From NCBI GenBank assembly GCA_947471505.1, contig CANIWM010000050.1, forward strand, positions 1 to 46,935: DNA of 46,935 nt. The letters are read 5' to 3'. The position numbers and the translations under genes were made by a program. Position 1 is the stretch's first letter. Each line of letters begins with the position of its first letter. The notes under the pieces are model-generated. The model searched no databases and was not told the DNA's origin. It worked only from the letters and a program-made list of their open reading frames with translations. Below are positions 26,857-36,779 of this stretch, piece after piece. This DNA is from Chthoniobacteraceae bacterium (GTDB taxonomy: Bacteria; Verrucomicrobiota; Verrucomicrobiia; Chthoniobacterales; Chthoniobacteraceae).

Positions 26857-29127
26857 TTAGCGGTTGCGCTTGTCCGTTTCCTTGTCGTTGAAGGTGGTGG
26901 AGAGTTCGGCGGTCTTCGTGCCGTCCTCGAATGCGAGGGCTACGGATGCAGGGTTATCGCGAACGTCCGTAATGGCTTGAATTAGTGCGTTGGAATCAGC
27001 AGTCCCGGCCTTTCCAGCGAGCTTGAGGAATGCTTTCTGGAGAACACCAGTCGAGGCGAGCAATGCGGCGCGTTGGCCTGTGGGGAGTGCGCTGCTGTGA
27101 ATGGTGAGGGCGATGCTGCCTGCGATGTCGTCTGCGGCACTTTGGTCGGCTGCCAGCGTCTTGGATTCTTCCAAAGACGTTTTCGAGAGTGCTTTCAGGA
27201 ATTCGCTGCCGACGTCCGCAATCATCTTGTCACGTGCCGCGATTTTTTTCGCGTCAGACAATTGGTTTCCACCAAATGCTTGGATAATGAGGTTCGTCAG
27301 GAGTGCGCCTTGTTCGCCGAGTTCGTCGCCACGATTTGCGGTGGTGACACCCGATTTTGCTTGAATGGCTTTGGCGATGGCTGTCGCGAGTGATTTAAAC
27401 GTGGTCGCTTTAAGCGGCTTGCCCACTGCCGTGCCTGTTTCGCTGACGAGGGAGCCGACTTTGAAGGCGATTTCCGAGGCTCGCTCTTCGTCCACTGCGC
27501 TTGCGACTGCGGCGGCAATGAGCGGCGCTTTGGCGAGCGCACCTTTGTCTGCCGGGCGGTTGATGACGGCCGCGGTGATGTCGCCAGCGTTGGTTTCGTC
27601 TGCGAGTGATGCGCCGACTGCGGCGTTGAGCGACAGCTTGTTGTTCGCGTCAGCGAGGGCGACGGCGAATGTTTGCTTGCTGGTGATGGTGCTGAGTGCT
27701 GCAACACGGTAGGCGATGTCGGTCGCTGCCTTGGAGGCTTTCGAGGCGATGGCGTTGGCGGTTGCGACTGCGGCGGAATTCGCGTTTGCCGGGCTGGCTG
27801 CGATATTCAGTTCGGCAATTCCGGCGGCCATGAAGCCGACTGCCGAGTAGGACGTCACCTTGGGCGCAATTGCGATTCCGAGATTATTTCGCGAAGTCGC
27901 ATCCGCGAATCCACCAGTTCCGATGAGCGCTTTAATCGCGGCGTCAGCAGATTCGGGATTGAGCAGGCTCACTGCGGAGATGACTGCTAGACCGATAGCA
28001 GGCTTGGCTTTTGCGGGGTCTTGCCCGGCGGCGAGTTTGCTTACGATGGTGCTCAGCTTGGATTCGTTGTCCCCATTGCCGGAGGCGACAATGCCCGCGA
28101 CTTTGACGACATCGGGGTTCGTGGCGATAAACGCATCCATGACTCCAGTCGCATCACTGGCGCTGCCTGCGCGCAGGACTCCTTGGGCGATGAGGGGTTT
28201 ATTGGCTGCGTTCAGCCCAGAGATGGCGAAGAGCTCGGTTAAAAGCGTCACTTTATTCGCATGGGTCTCCATGGAGGAGCCGACGATGTCGCCGAGTGCT
28301 TTTGCGAGCTTCGAGTCCATCATGTAGGCGGTGATCATGCTGGAAGTAGCGACTCCGCCCTTCGTGGCGATGAATCCACCGATGATGCTGCCGGCTGCCG
28401 CTGGGACTTTCGCCGCGACTACCTGGGCTGCTGCTAATGCCACTGCCGAACGCTCTCCATCCGTCGCAAACTCATCGGTGAGAAATCCTTGTGTAAATGA
28501 CTCGAAAGATCCCGCCGCTTTCGATGCGCTTGTCCCTAGAGCCACAGAAGTATTGGAGAGGAGCGTCGAGGCGACGCCTGTGAACTCTCCTGCTCCGCCG
28601 CCACCGATTGCTGCGCCGATGGCAGCCGCAGCGGCCGAGTTCGAGGCTTTAATAGCACCAGAGAGCGCGACTCCTTGACCTACTGCGGTGAGTGCGGCCT
28701 TGGGGTCGCCAGCGTTCACATTGAACACCGCTTTGGTAATTGCCGCGATGATGGCAGGGTCGGTGAGGTTGTTGTTCGCGATAGCGGTAGCGATGACTTG
28801 GCCAGCGATTTTATCCTTGTCGGAGCGGAATTTTGCGGCCCCGTCTTTCTGGAGCGCGGCTGAGATGAGATTTGCGTAATCCGTGGCGGTCGCGTTGGCT
28901 GGCAGTGCGTCGAGGGCAAGGGTTAGCGCGTAGAGCAGGGCATCTGATGTTGCGGTGGCGACGGTCGTTCCAACCTTGATCCCAGGGATGGTCGCGAGTT
29001 TTGCGTTGATGGTGTCAACAGCCGTGCCGCCCGCTTGCGCGTGACCTGCCGCGAAAAGTGAGAGCACAGCGACGGCTGGAGCGATTCTGCTGGTGAGAAT
29101 TTGGAGCTTATTTTTGAAGGAGTTCAT
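26857..29127 (-). CDS. Secreted alanine-rich helical-repeat protein, unknown function
   Basis: A 756-residue protein with a signal peptide (IAPAVAVLSLFAAGHAQA, cleavage before GG at about residue 33). The mature part is extremely rich in Ala, with Thr, Ser, Val and Gly and few aromatic residues or cysteines. It looks like a long series of short amphipathic helices (IAGQVIATAIANNNLTDPAII, AIKALIGTGGFAD) separated by N-P/D turns, so an alpha-solenoid is likely. The C-terminus is charged (NDKETDKRNR) with no anchor. I do not recognise a family. No clear Shine-Dalgarno sequence precedes ATG 29127; the AT-rich 104 bp upstream probably hold its promoter. Codon use matches the neighbours. Confidence 0.8.
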   Translation of the reverse strand: MNSFKNKLQILTSRIAPAVAVLSLFAAGHAQAGGTAVDTINAKLATIPGIKVGTTVATATSDALLYALTLALDALPANATATDYANLISAALQKDGAAKFRSDKDKIAGQVIATAIANNNLTDPAIIAAITKAVFNVNAGDPKAALTAVGQGVALSGAIKASNSAAAAAIGAAIGGGGAGEFTGVASTLLSNTSVALGTSASKAAGSFESFTQGFLTDEFATDGERSAVALAAAQVVAAKVPAAAGSIIGGFIATKGGVATSSMITAYMMDSKLAKALGDIVGSSMETHANKVTLLTELFAISGLNAANKPLIAQGVLRAGSASDATGVMDAFIATNPDVVKVAGIVASGNGDNESKLSTIVSKLAAGQDPAKAKPAIGLAVISAVSLLNPESADAAIKALIGTGGFADATSRNNLGIAIAPKVTSYSAVGFMAAGIAELNIAASPANANSAAVATANAIASKASKAATDIAYRVAALSTITSKQTFAVALADANNKLSLNAAVGASLADETNAGDITAAVINRPADKGALAKAPLIAAAVASAVDEERASEIAFKVGSLVSETGTAVGKPLKATTFKSLATAIAKAIQAKSGVTTANRGDELGEQGALLTNLIIQAFGGNQLSDAKKIAARDKMIADVGSEFLKALSKTSLEESKTLAADQSAADDIAGSIALTIHSSALPTGQRAALLASTGVLQKAFLKLAGKAGTADSNALIQAITDVRDNPASVALAFEDGTKTAELSTTFNDKETDKRNR

Positions 29128-29231
29128 GTTGTGAAAACGTTGGGATATTTTGGTATAAAATACGGCTTATTATTACGAAGCGACATTTCTCCCGAATCGA
29201 GAAGGATCGCAACCTCTTTTTCCGAAAATGT

Positions 29232-31142
29232 TTATTCAATAGCCCCGCTTTGATGGCCTAGTTCCAAGCTGTGTCGCTGCAACGGGACGGGATCGAGGTC
29301 TTTCGATGATGCTGCGGATGCTTGCCGCGCCTGCTCTTCGGCCTCCTCTTCCCGGCCCACGCGCCGAAGGAAGCCGCTGTAGTGGGTGCGGATGACGCCG
29401 AGGTTAGGGTCGAGGTTGACGGCCTCGCGGTAGGCGTCCCCAGCCGCTCGCAGGTCGCCGAGCCCTTCGAGGGTCTGGGCGTAGCGGACCCACAGTTCTT
29501 CGTCTTGCGGGAAGAGATTGAGGCCGGAGAGAAACGCTTCCTTCGCCTTTAATAGGTCTGGTTCGCGGGCGGGTCGGGCGAGTTTCGCTGCGGCGAAGCG
29601 GTGCCCTTGGCCGATGTGTAGGTAGATAAATGGATTCCGTTTCTCCGTTTCGAGCGCCTTTTGCCCGTAGGTGATTGCAGCGGCATGGTCGCGATTCCGT
29701 ATGGCGACGCGGGCTTTTTCGCACCAATACTCGCTGGGGAATTTCGGCAGGCCGGAAACACAAATCCACACGCCGATTCCCGCGACAGCCCAGACGGCGA
29801 TCTTGCTCGGAAGTCCCCACGGCTGGGGTGCGGGTTCGTCCTCTTCACTGAGTCTTGAGGGCTCTGCCACATCGCCAGAATTTGCGAGGAAACCGAAAAT
29901 GACCGCCAGATAGATCGCGTTGCCAGGAAGGTGCATGTTGAAATCCACTATCGCGTGCGCCGCGTGCGCGGCAAATGCCGTGAGTGCGCCGACGTTAAAC
30001 GCCAGTTGCAGCCCCGGCCCATACGGGTCGTCTTGCCGCACTTTGACCAGCCTGCGAAATCCGCCGAGCCCCGCCAGCCCATGCGCGGCGAGCAATGCGA
30101 GCATCCCCACAGCGCCGACGATTCCGTACTCCGCGAGCAATTCCAGGTAGTCGCCGTGGGCGTGTTCTGGGTCCGGCTGAAGCTCGGGACGTCGATACTT
30201 CCGCCCATAATAAAGGTGCGTCCCCGCGCCTGTCCCCAGCACGGGTGCCTCGCGCCATTGGTCCAGCGCGGCGGCCCAATTTGCCAGCCGGATGTCGTAA
30301 GTGCCCTTGGGCGCTTCGACGTTCACTAACTGCGCGAGCCGCTGCTTCAGCATCGCGCTCTGAATCATCAGCGGATAGGAAATCGCGGGCACCAAAACCA
30401 CCATCAAAATCGCCGCGTACACCGCCCCCGGAAAATGCGGACGGTCCACTTTAAATGTCACGATTAACCCCAGCCCTGCAAGCACTAGCAGCGAAAAGAG
30501 CGACGCCAGCCAGCCGCCGCGACTCCCCGAGAGCACCACCCCGACGTAGCACAAAATAGCCACGTAAATACACATCCACCGCGCCGCCGTCCGGCGAGTC
30601 CCCCAGATCGCAATCGCCAGCGCAAACGGAGCCACCGCCTCCAAAAAGCCCGCAAAGTGAATCGGGCTGGCAAAACTCCCGCTCGCTCGCTGCTGCGGCG
30701 CTCGCAGAAAGCCAAACGGCATCCACCCCCCATCACCCGCAAACTGCCGAATGCCGAAAATCGCCTCCACCACCACAAGTCCGAACACGCATACCATGAA
30801 CGCCATGCGCGTACTCGCTCTCTGGAAAAACAGGGCCGAAACCCCGTATGCCACCAAGCACGCCAGCACCATGTAAAGGTCCGCCCAAGCCAGATACTCC
30901 ACCGGCGAATGCAGCGCCCGCCACAGGATGTAGGTGAAAAACACCGAGACCACGGCGAGACACCATTTTTGCGGCTCGCGCCCCGTGCGCCGGAGCGCCG
31001 GGAGCATCAGCGCGCCCACGGCCAGCAGCGCATACGCAGGGAGACTAAAGACCAGCCGCGTCCCGCTGATCGACAGTTGGATGACGATCAGCGCGGACGC
31101 GATAAGAGCTGCAAGTAAGGCATTCACAAAGGCTGCGGACAT
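29232..31142 (-). CDS. O-antigen ligase/Wzy-like polytopic membrane protein with TPR tail
   Basis: A 636-residue protein with about ten to twelve transmembrane helices over residues 1-460 and a soluble C-terminal tail. The LSGSRGGWLASLFSLLVLAG segment and the periplasmic loop containing GTGAGTHLYYGRKYR and HAHGDYLELLAEYGIVG match the Wzy_C/O-antigen ligase family, which joins or polymerises lipid-linked glycans at the periplasmic face. Residues about 490-620 have TPR-type helices (AITYGQKALETEK, DLRAAGDAYREAVNLDPN). Ligase, polymerase and pilin/protein glycosyltransferase functions cannot be separated by sequence. ATG 31142 is preferred over GTG 31190. It lies divergent from the small gene at 31246. 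Confidence 0.82.
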   Translation of the reverse strand: MSAAFVNALLAALIASALIVIQLSISGTRLVFSLPAYALLAVGALMLPALRRTGREPQKWCLAVVSVFFTYILWRALHSPVEYLAWADLYMVLACLVAYGVSALFFQRASTRMAFMVCVFGLVVVEAIFGIRQFAGDGGWMPFGFLRAPQQRASGSFASPIHFAGFLEAVAPFALAIAIWGTRRTAARWMCIYVAILCYVGVVLSGSRGGWLASLFSLLVLAGLGLIVTFKVDRPHFPGAVYAAILMVVLVPAISYPLMIQSAMLKQRLAQLVNVEAPKGTYDIRLANWAAALDQWREAPVLGTGAGTHLYYGRKYRRPELQPDPEHAHGDYLELLAEYGIVGAVGMLALLAAHGLAGLGGFRRLVKVRQDDPYGPGLQLAFNVGALTAFAAHAAHAIVDFNMHLPGNAIYLAVIFGFLANSGDVAEPSRLSEEDEPAPQPWGLPSKIAVWAVAGIGVWICVSGLPKFPSEYWCEKARVAIRNRDHAAAITYGQKALETEKRNPFIYLHIGQGHRFAAAKLARPAREPDLLKAKEAFLSGLNLFPQDEELWVRYAQTLEGLGDLRAAGDAYREAVNLDPNLGVIRTHYSGFLRRVGREEEAEEQARQASAASSKDLDPVPLQRHSLELGHQSGAIE

Positions 31143-31245
31143 TACGGAAAGCGCCACTCCACGCAAGGACTCGCCGCAAAAATAGCACACCGCTGCTTGA
31201 CGACTGCCAAAAATCGGGCACCTTGCGTCACCAATTTAGCCCACC

Positions 31246-31461
31246 ATGAGCGACGCCGATTCCAATTTACTCAAAGGCTCCCTTCTCTACCGCGAATTTC
31301 TCGCGGAACGTAGCGCTATTCTCGAACACAAGTGGTTCCTGAGTGAGAACTCCAAGCACGATGTCGGCTTCGAGAAAGCCCTCCTGAGCTGGATTCTCAA
31401 CTATCGCGGAAAGTGGCGCGGGGACCGGCTCTCGAAAATCCTCACCAGCAAGCAGACTTAA
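31246..31461 (+). CDS. Small conserved-looking protein, unknown function
   Basis: A 71-residue soluble protein with a helical, charge-rich sequence (YREFLAERSAILEHKWFLSE, GFEKALLSWILNYRGKWR). The E-HKW-x-SE-x(5)-G-x-E-x-A-L-x-W pattern is one I have seen at the ends or as stand-alone versions of small proteins in this phylum, but I cannot assign a function. It ends 57 bp before pyrR and probably shares its transcript, and is divergent from the O-antigen-ligase-like gene. Confidence 0.65.
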   Translation: MSDADSNLLKGSLLYREFLAERSAILEHKWFLSENSKHDVGFEKALLSWILNYRGKWRGDRLSKILTSKQT

Positions 31462-31518
31462 TATAAGTCGCCGCCGCCGCCTTTTAATGCGAACCCGAGA
31501 GTCCGCAAAAGACGCACC

Positions 31519-32079
31519 ATGAATAGCAATCCACCATCACCAACCGCACGCCTCCTCCTCGACGCAGCCGCCATTGAGCGCACGCTGCACCGCATCGCCC
31601 ACGAAATCATCGAGCGCAACAGCGACCTCGGACGCCTTGCCATCGTCGGCATCCCCAGTCGCGGCATCGTCATCGCCGAGCGCCTCGCGAAGCTCGTCTC
31701 CGCCTTTGGCGGAACAGAAGTCCCCAGCGGAGTCGTAGATATTTCCATGCACCGCGACGACCTTGCCCGCCGTCCTGTGCCCGATGTCGTCGCCACGAAG
31801 CTCCCGTATGATTTAGAAAATCGGACGATTGTCCTTGCCGACGATGTCGCCTTCACCGGGCGCACCTGCCGCGCTGCGCTGGATGCCCTCGCCGACTTTG
31901 GCCGCCCGGCGCGCATCCAATACGCCGTGCTCATTGATCGCGGCCACCGGGAGCTGCCCATCCGCGCCGATTACGTGGGGAAAAATGTGCCCACCTCCCT
32001 CGGCGAGCGCGTCTATGTGCGCTTCGCGGAAATAGACAAACTCAGCGCCGACGGCGTCTGGCTCGACACCACACCATGA
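31519..32079 (+). CDS. pyrR: PyrR-type regulator / uracil phosphoribosyltransferase
   Basis: A 186-residue type I phosphoribosyltransferase of the PyrR family. In well-studied relatives it binds pyr mRNA with UMP to attenuate the operon and also makes UMP from uracil and PRPP. Visible signatures are [26 protein letters not shown], the PRPP-binding loop [22 protein letters not shown] and [17 protein letters not shown]. The stop overlaps the start of pyrB (ATGA), which supports a pyrimidine role. I see no convincing attenuator hairpins in the 57 bp before the start, so any RNA target would have to be elsewhere. Confidence 0.9.
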   Translation: MNSNPPSPTARLLLDAAAIERTLHRIAHEIIERNSDLGRLAIVGIPSRGIVIAERLAKLVSAFGGTEVPSGVVDISMHRDDLARRPVPDVVATKLPYDLENRTIVLADDVAFTGRTCRAALDALADFGRPARIQYAVLIDRGHRELPIRADYVGKNVPTSLGERVYVRFAEIDKLSADGVWLDTTP

Positions 32080-33014
32080 ACTGGACCCGCAAAGACCTCA
32101 CTTCCATCGCCGACCTCAGCGCCGCCGAGATTCGCTTCATCCTCCAACACTCATCGAACTTCAAAACCGTCGGCGCGCGCGACATCAAGAAAGTCCCCGC
32201 CCTGCGCGGCAAGACGCTGGTGAACTTGTTCGTCGAGCCCAGCACGCGCACGCGCATCAGCTTCGAGCTGGCTGCATTTCGCCTCAGCGCTGACGTGGTC
32301 AATATCAGCGCCTCCACGTCCTCGCTCACAAAAGGCGAGACGCTCAAAGACACCGCGCGCAACCTCGAAGCCCTCCTCGCCGACATCATCGTCCTCCGCC
32401 ACAGCAGCGCAGGCGCGGCGCAATTCCTCGCCGAGCGGCTCAACGCCAGCGTCATCAACGCAGGCGACGGCGCGCACGAGCACCCCACGCAAGCCCTGCT
32501 CGACACCTACACCATCTGCGAGGCGAAGCAGCGGATGGATGGCGACTTGCGCGGGCTCCACGTCGCCATCATCGGCGACATCCAGTTTTCCCGCGTCGCC
32601 CGCTCGAATATCCACGCCCTCACAAAGCTCGGCGCAAAGGTCACACTCTGCGGTCCGCCCACGCTTGTCCCGCGCTCCCTGGAGTCGCTCGGCGTCACCA
32701 TCACCCACGACATAGACAGCATCCTCGGCAGCGTGGACGTGGTGAATTTGCTCCGCATCCAGCACGAGCGGCAGCGCAAAGAATACTTCCCCTCCCTCGG
32801 CGAATACACCGCGCTTTTCGGCCTCACAAAAGAGCGCGCCCGCCAGCTCAAAAGCGACTGCCTCATCATGCACCCCGGCCCCATCAATCGCGGCGTAGAA
32901 ATAGACAGCGACATCGCCGACAGCGGGCGCAGCGTCATCCTCGACCAAGTGACGAACGGCCTAGCCGTCCGCATGGCCGTCCTCTACCTCTGCGCCAGCG
33001 TCCCCTCGGCGTAG
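32076..33014 (+). CDS. pyrB: Aspartate carbamoyltransferase catalytic subunit
   Basis: A 312-residue enzyme that condenses carbamoyl phosphate and aspartate in pyrimidine synthesis. The carbamoyl-phosphate loop is [13 protein letters not shown] (Ser56-Thr-Arg-Thr-Arg60), with [32 protein letters not shown], and [14 protein letters not shown] for the aspartate domain. Length is normal. It overlaps pyrR by four bases. No pyrI or pyrC follows; instead the convergent carB gene ends 31 bp away. Confidence 0.95.
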   Translation: MNWTRKDLTSIADLSAAEIRFILQHSSNFKTVGARDIKKVPALRGKTLVNLFVEPSTRTRISFELAAFRLSADVVNISASTSSLTKGETLKDTARNLEALLADIIVLRHSSAGAAQFLAERLNASVINAGDGAHEHPTQALLDTYTICEAKQRMDGDLRGLHVAIIGDIQFSRVARSNIHALTKLGAKVTLCGPPTLVPRSLESLGVTITHDIDSILGSVDVVNLLRIQHERQRKEYFPSLGEYTALFGLTKERARQLKSDCLIMHPGPINRGVEIDSDIADSGRSVILDQVTNGLAVRMAVLYLCASVPSA

Positions 33015-33045
33015 GAGGCGTCTCTCAACTCTCAGCCCTCAACTT

Positions 33046-36000
33046 TCAACTGACGTGCCATTCCTGCAACGGCTTCACGGTGAAGCCCGCACGCATGGCG
33101 CGGATGCCTTCGAGGCTGGCGCTGGCGGCGCGTAAAGTCGTTACGACTGGGACTCGGTTGCTGCTCGCCGTGCTGCGGATTTTTACTTCGTCTTCGCGGG
33201 CTGCTTTGCCGGATGGCGTGTTGATAACCATGACCAGTTCGCCGTTTTTCAGCATGTCTAGGGCGTTGGGGCGGCCTTCGCTGAGCTTGAAAATTTTCGT
33301 CACGGGCACGTCGGCTTTTTCCAAAGCGGCCACGGTTCCACTCGTCGCGAAGAGCTTGAACCCAAGCTCCACGTATTGCCGTGCGATGTCGGCGGCCTTG
33401 TTCTTTTCCGCGTCGGCGATGGAGATGAAGATGTTGCCGCTCTTGGGCAGCGCGGGTTGCGCGGCCATCTGGGCTTTGGCGTAGGCCATGCCGAAGGTTG
33501 CGTCGATGCCCATGACTTCGCCGGTCGATTTCATCTCGGGGCCGAGGATGATGTCTGTGCCGGGGAATTTCGCGAATGGGAAGACGGCTTCTTTTACCGA
33601 GTAGTGCGGTGGGATGACTTCGGTGGTGAAACCGAGATCGACGAGCTTTGCGCCAGCCATGATTTTTGCGGCGAGCTTCGGGAGCTGCACGCCGACGGCT
33701 TTGGAAACGAATGGTGCGGTGCGGCTGGCGCGCGGGTTCACTTCGAGCACGTACACGGTTTCGTTTTGCACGGCGAATTGCACGTTCATCAGACCGATAA
33801 CGTTTAGCTCGCGGGCCATCGCTTTCGTGGCGCTGGTGATTTCCGCTTTCACGGCATCGCTCAATGAGAACGGCGGGATGACGCACGCGCTGTCGCCGCT
33901 GTGAATGCCGGCCTGCTCGATGTGCTCCATGATTGCACCGATGACGACGGTCTCGCCGTCGCTGATGCAGTCCACGTCCACCTCGGTGGCGTCTTCGAGG
34001 AAATGGTCCACGAGAATCGGGTTTGCCGCGGTGCCGGGCGTGGTGCCGGGGCTGGCTTCCACGGCTTCGCGCACGTATTTGCGGAGGTCGGTTTCGTTGT
34101 GGACGAGCATCATGCCGCGTCCGCCGAGGACGAATGACGGACGCACGAGCACGGGATACGTCACGCGTTCCGCGACACCGACGGCTTCTTCTTCGGTGAC
34201 TGCGGTGCCGCCGTGGGTCTGGCGGATGCCGAGTTTGTCGAGCATGGCTCCGAAGAGTTTGCGGTCTTCGGCGATCTCGATGCTCTTGGGCGAGGTGCCG
34301 ATGATGGGCACGCCGGCGGCGGCGAGGCCGTTGGCAAGGTTCAGCGGGGTCTGGCCGCCAAATTGAACGATGACGCCGAGCAGGTTTTCGCTCTCCTGCT
34401 CGCAGATGTTCAGCACGTCTTCGAGCGTGAGCGGCTCGAAGTAGAGCTTGTCGCTCGTGTCGTAATCGGTGGAGACGGTCTCGGGGTTGGAGTTGACCAT
34501 GATGGTCTCAAATCCCATGTCGCGCAGCGCAAACGCGGCGTGGACGCAGCAGTAGTCAAACTCGATGCCCTGCCCGATGCGGTTCGGCCCGCCGCCGAGG
34601 ATGATGACTTTCTTTTTCCCGGATTCGCGCCGCTCATTTTCGTCCCCGTAAGTCGAGTAGTAGTAAGGCGTGAACGCTTCAAACTCGGCGGCGCAGGTGT
34701 CCACGAGGCGGTAGGTGGGGATGATGCCGTGTTTCTTGCGAGCATTGCGTATGGAATCAATCTCCTCGTCAAATGTGACCGCCAACTGGCGGTCAGAAAA
34801 CCCAAATTTTTTGGCCCGCAGCAGTCGCTCCCGGTCGTGTAGGGCGGACGGCTGGCCCGTAAACGGTAACGATTCACCCCATAGTGCTTCGACAACGCGA
34901 TCGCTCTCCGCTCCGACCATATTCAGGTGCTCAACCACAATCTGCCGAATATTTTCTAGGAACCACCGGTCAATTTTCGTCAGATTAAACACATCTTCGA
35001 CGCTCATCCCCACGCGAAATGCGTCAGCAAGAAAGAATATGCGCTCGGCGTTCGGAATCGTGAGCTTGCGAGTGATGAGCTCGATGTCCCAAAGGTCATC
35101 GAAATCCAACTCCGGCAATTCATCACTATCCTTGTCAGGGACAGGCCAGCCCTTGAACGCTGGGGATTCCTTGCCGTCGCCGATGAGCCCAAACCGCTTA
35201 ATCTCCAACGACCTCAGCGCCTTTTGCAGCGCCTCTTTGAACGTCCTGCCGATGGCCATCGCCTCGCCCACGCTCTTCATCTGCGTCGTCAGCGTCGCGT
35301 CGGCTTGCGGGAATTTCTCGAAGGTGAAGCGCGGGCATTTCACCACGACATAATCAATCGTCGGCTCAAACGAAGCAGGCGTCTCGCGCGTGATGTCGTT
35401 GCGCACTTCGTCGAGCGTGAAGCCCACCGCCAGCTTCGCCGCGATCTTCGCAATCGGGAAGCCCGTCGCCTTTGATGCCAGCGCCGAACTCCGCGACACG
35501 CGCGGGTTCATCTCGATGACGATCATGCGCCCGTTGTCCGGGTTCACGGCGAACTGGATGTTCGAACCGCCCGTCTCCACGCCGATCTCGCGGATGATGG
35601 CGAACGACGCATCGCGCATGAGCTGAAACTCGCGGTCCGTGAGCGTCTGGATGGGCGCGACGGTGATGGAGTCGCCCGTGTGAACGCCCATCGGGTCCAC
35701 GTTTTCGATGGAGCAAATGATGACGCAGTTGTCCGCGTGGTCGCGCATCACTTCCATCTCAAATTCCTTCCACCCGAGCAGCGATTCCTCGATGAGCACC
35801 TCGTCCACCGGCGACATATCGATGCCGCGCGCGACGATCGTCTCAAACTCCTCTTTATTATACGCGATACCGCCGCCCGACCCGCCGAGCGTGAACGCCG
35901 GACGGATGATGAGCGGGAACCGCCCAATCTCCGCCGCGATCTTGCGCCCTTCCTCCAGCGTATGCGCGACGCCCGATTGCGGCATATCGAGCCCGATTTT

Positions 36001-36411
36001 GATCATCGCATTCTTAAATGCCAGCCGGTCCTCGCCCTTGTGAATCGCCTCCGGCTTCGCGCCGATCATGCGGACGTTGTATTTCTCCAGCACGCCCATC
36101 TCGTGCAGCTTCATCGCGCAGTTCAGCGCCGTCTGCCCGCCCAGCGTGGGCAGGAGCGCATCGGGCCGCTCGGCAGCGATGATTTTCTCCACCACCTCGG
36201 GCGTGATCGGCTCGATGTAAGTGCGGTGCGCAAACTCCGGGTCCGTCATGATGGTGGCCGGGTTCGAGTTCACGAGAATGACCGTGTAGCCCTCTTCTTT
36301 GAGCGCCTTGCAAGCCTGCACGCCGGAGTAGTCAAATTCGCAGCCCTGGCCGATAACAATCGGGCCGGAGCCAATGAGCAGGATTTTCTGAATAGTAGTG
36401 TCTTTCGGCAT
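33046..36411 (-). CDS. carB: Carbamoyl-phosphate synthase large subunit
   Basis: A 1121-residue enzyme that makes carbamoyl phosphate for pyrimidines and arginine, using ammonia delivered from CarA. It has the duplicated layout: ATP-grasp unit 1 starting [22 protein letters not shown] (glycine-rich loop [13 protein letters not shown]), a linker/oligomerisation region (about 410-600), ATP-grasp unit 2 starting [19 protein letters not shown] ([13 protein letters not shown]), and a C-terminal methylglyoxal-synthase-like allosteric domain ([21 protein letters not shown]). It is about 50 residues longer than the Escherichia coli enzyme. ATG 36411 fits the family; 40 in-frame codons upstream read through a nonamer repeat and are rejected. 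carA is not in the window. Confidence 0.96.
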   Translation of the reverse strand: MPKDTTIQKILLIGSGPIVIGQGCEFDYSGVQACKALKEEGYTVILVNSNPATIMTDPEFAHRTYIEPITPEVVEKIIAAERPDALLPTLGGQTALNCAMKLHEMGVLEKYNVRMIGAKPEAIHKGEDRLAFKNAMIKIGLDMPQSGVAHTLEEGRKIAAEIGRFPLIIRPAFTLGGSGGGIAYNKEEFETIVARGIDMSPVDEVLIEESLLGWKEFEMEVMRDHADNCVIICSIENVDPMGVHTGDSITVAPIQTLTDREFQLMRDASFAIIREIGVETGGSNIQFAVNPDNGRMIVIEMNPRVSRSSALASKATGFPIAKIAAKLAVGFTLDEVRNDITRETPASFEPTIDYVVVKCPRFTFEKFPQADATLTTQMKSVGEAMAIGRTFKEALQKALRSLEIKRFGLIGDGKESPAFKGWPVPDKDSDELPELDFDDLWDIELITRKLTIPNAERIFFLADAFRVGMSVEDVFNLTKIDRWFLENIRQIVVEHLNMVGAESDRVVEALWGESLPFTGQPSALHDRERLLRAKKFGFSDRQLAVTFDEEIDSIRNARKKHGIIPTYRLVDTCAAEFEAFTPYYYSTYGDENERRESGKKKVIILGGGPNRIGQGIEFDYCCVHAAFALRDMGFETIMVNSNPETVSTDYDTSDKLYFEPLTLEDVLNICEQESENLLGVIVQFGGQTPLNLANGLAAAGVPIIGTSPKSIEIAEDRKLFGAMLDKLGIRQTHGGTAVTEEEAVGVAERVTYPVLVRPSFVLGGRGMMLVHNETDLRKYVREAVEASPGTTPGTAANPILVDHFLEDATEVDVDCISDGETVVIGAIMEHIEQAGIHSGDSACVIPPFSLSDAVKAEITSATKAMARELNVIGLMNVQFAVQNETVYVLEVNPRASRTAPFVSKAVGVQLPKLAAKIMAGAKLVDLGFTTEVIPPHYSVKEAVFPFAKFPGTDIILGPEMKSTGEVMGIDATFGMAYAKAQMAAQPALPKSGNIFISIADAEKNKAADIARQYVELGFKLFATSGTVAALEKADVPVTKIFKLSEGRPNALDMLKNGELVMVINTPSGKAAREDEVKIRSTASSNRVPVVTTLRAASASLEGIRAMRAGFTVKPLQEWHVS

Positions 36412-36495
36412 AGCGGTGGAAAAAAGTCCGCGCGGTGTAGCAGCGGGTGCGGTAGGGCGCAATGGGAGGGTTTGGGTTTTTCGCGGTTTTTTGGG

Positions 36496-36540
36496 GTCCA
36501 TCGCGTCCATCAGGTCGATAAAGTCCATCACGATGGACTC
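36496..36540. repeat. GTCCATnnn nonamer tandem repeat with terminal palindrome
   Basis: Four 9-bp units (GTCCATCGC, GTCCATCAG, GTCGATAAA, GTCCATCAC) are followed by GATGGACTC, so the last unit forms the perfect dyad AGTCCATC-AC-GATGGACT at 36522-36539. It sits upstream of carB on the carB promoter side, between carB and the terminator of the histone-like gene. Confidence 0.7.
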
Positions 36541-36550
36541 CCACTAAAAT

Positions 36551-36590
36551 AAAAAATGGGAGGCGAATCTCACGATTCGCCTCCCATGTT
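36551..36590 (-). terminator. Strong rho-independent terminator of the histone-like gene
   Basis: A perfect 14-bp stem (ATGGGAGGCGAATC / GATTCGCCTCCCAT, 36556-36569 and 36574-36587) with a TCAC loop. Read on the minus strand it is followed by ATTTTTTATTTT, so it ends the 36612-36758 transcript; GTTTTTA on the other side makes it weakly bidirectional. It also shields carB from upstream transcription. Confidence 0.9.
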
Positions 36591-36611
36591 TTTAGTTCGG
36601 GCGGTTAAGCC

Positions 36612-36758
36612 TTACTTCTTCTTTGCAGCGGGTTTCTTCGCAGCGGGTTTTGCAGCGGGTTTAGCAGCAGCCTTTTTCTTCGGTGCGGCTTTCTTCGCAG
36701 GAGCAGCAGCCTTCTTTGCAGGCGCGGCTTTCTTTGCAGGAGCTTTTTTAGCAGCCAT
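36612..36758 (-). CDS. 48-residue Lys/Ala/Pro histone-H1-like protein
   Basis: A 49-codon reading frame on the minus strand starts with ATG 36758, preceded by AAAGGGGGTG as a strong ribosome binding site. The product begins MAAKKAPAKKAAPAKK and ends AAKKPAAKKK: only Met, Ala, Lys and Pro occur, in AAKK/PAKK repeats, as in the tails of eukaryotic H1 and chlamydial Hc-type proteins. A function in nucleoid or nucleic-acid binding follows from the charge and is likely but unproven. The good ribosome binding site and the perfect terminator 22 bp downstream suggest high expression. The low-complexity coding explains why an opposite-strand frame is also open there. Confidence 0.85.
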   Translation of the reverse strand: MAAKKAPAKKAAPAKKAAAPAKKAAPKKKAAAKPAAKPAAKKPAAKKK

Positions 36759-36779
36759 TCTGGGACACCCCCTTTCGTC

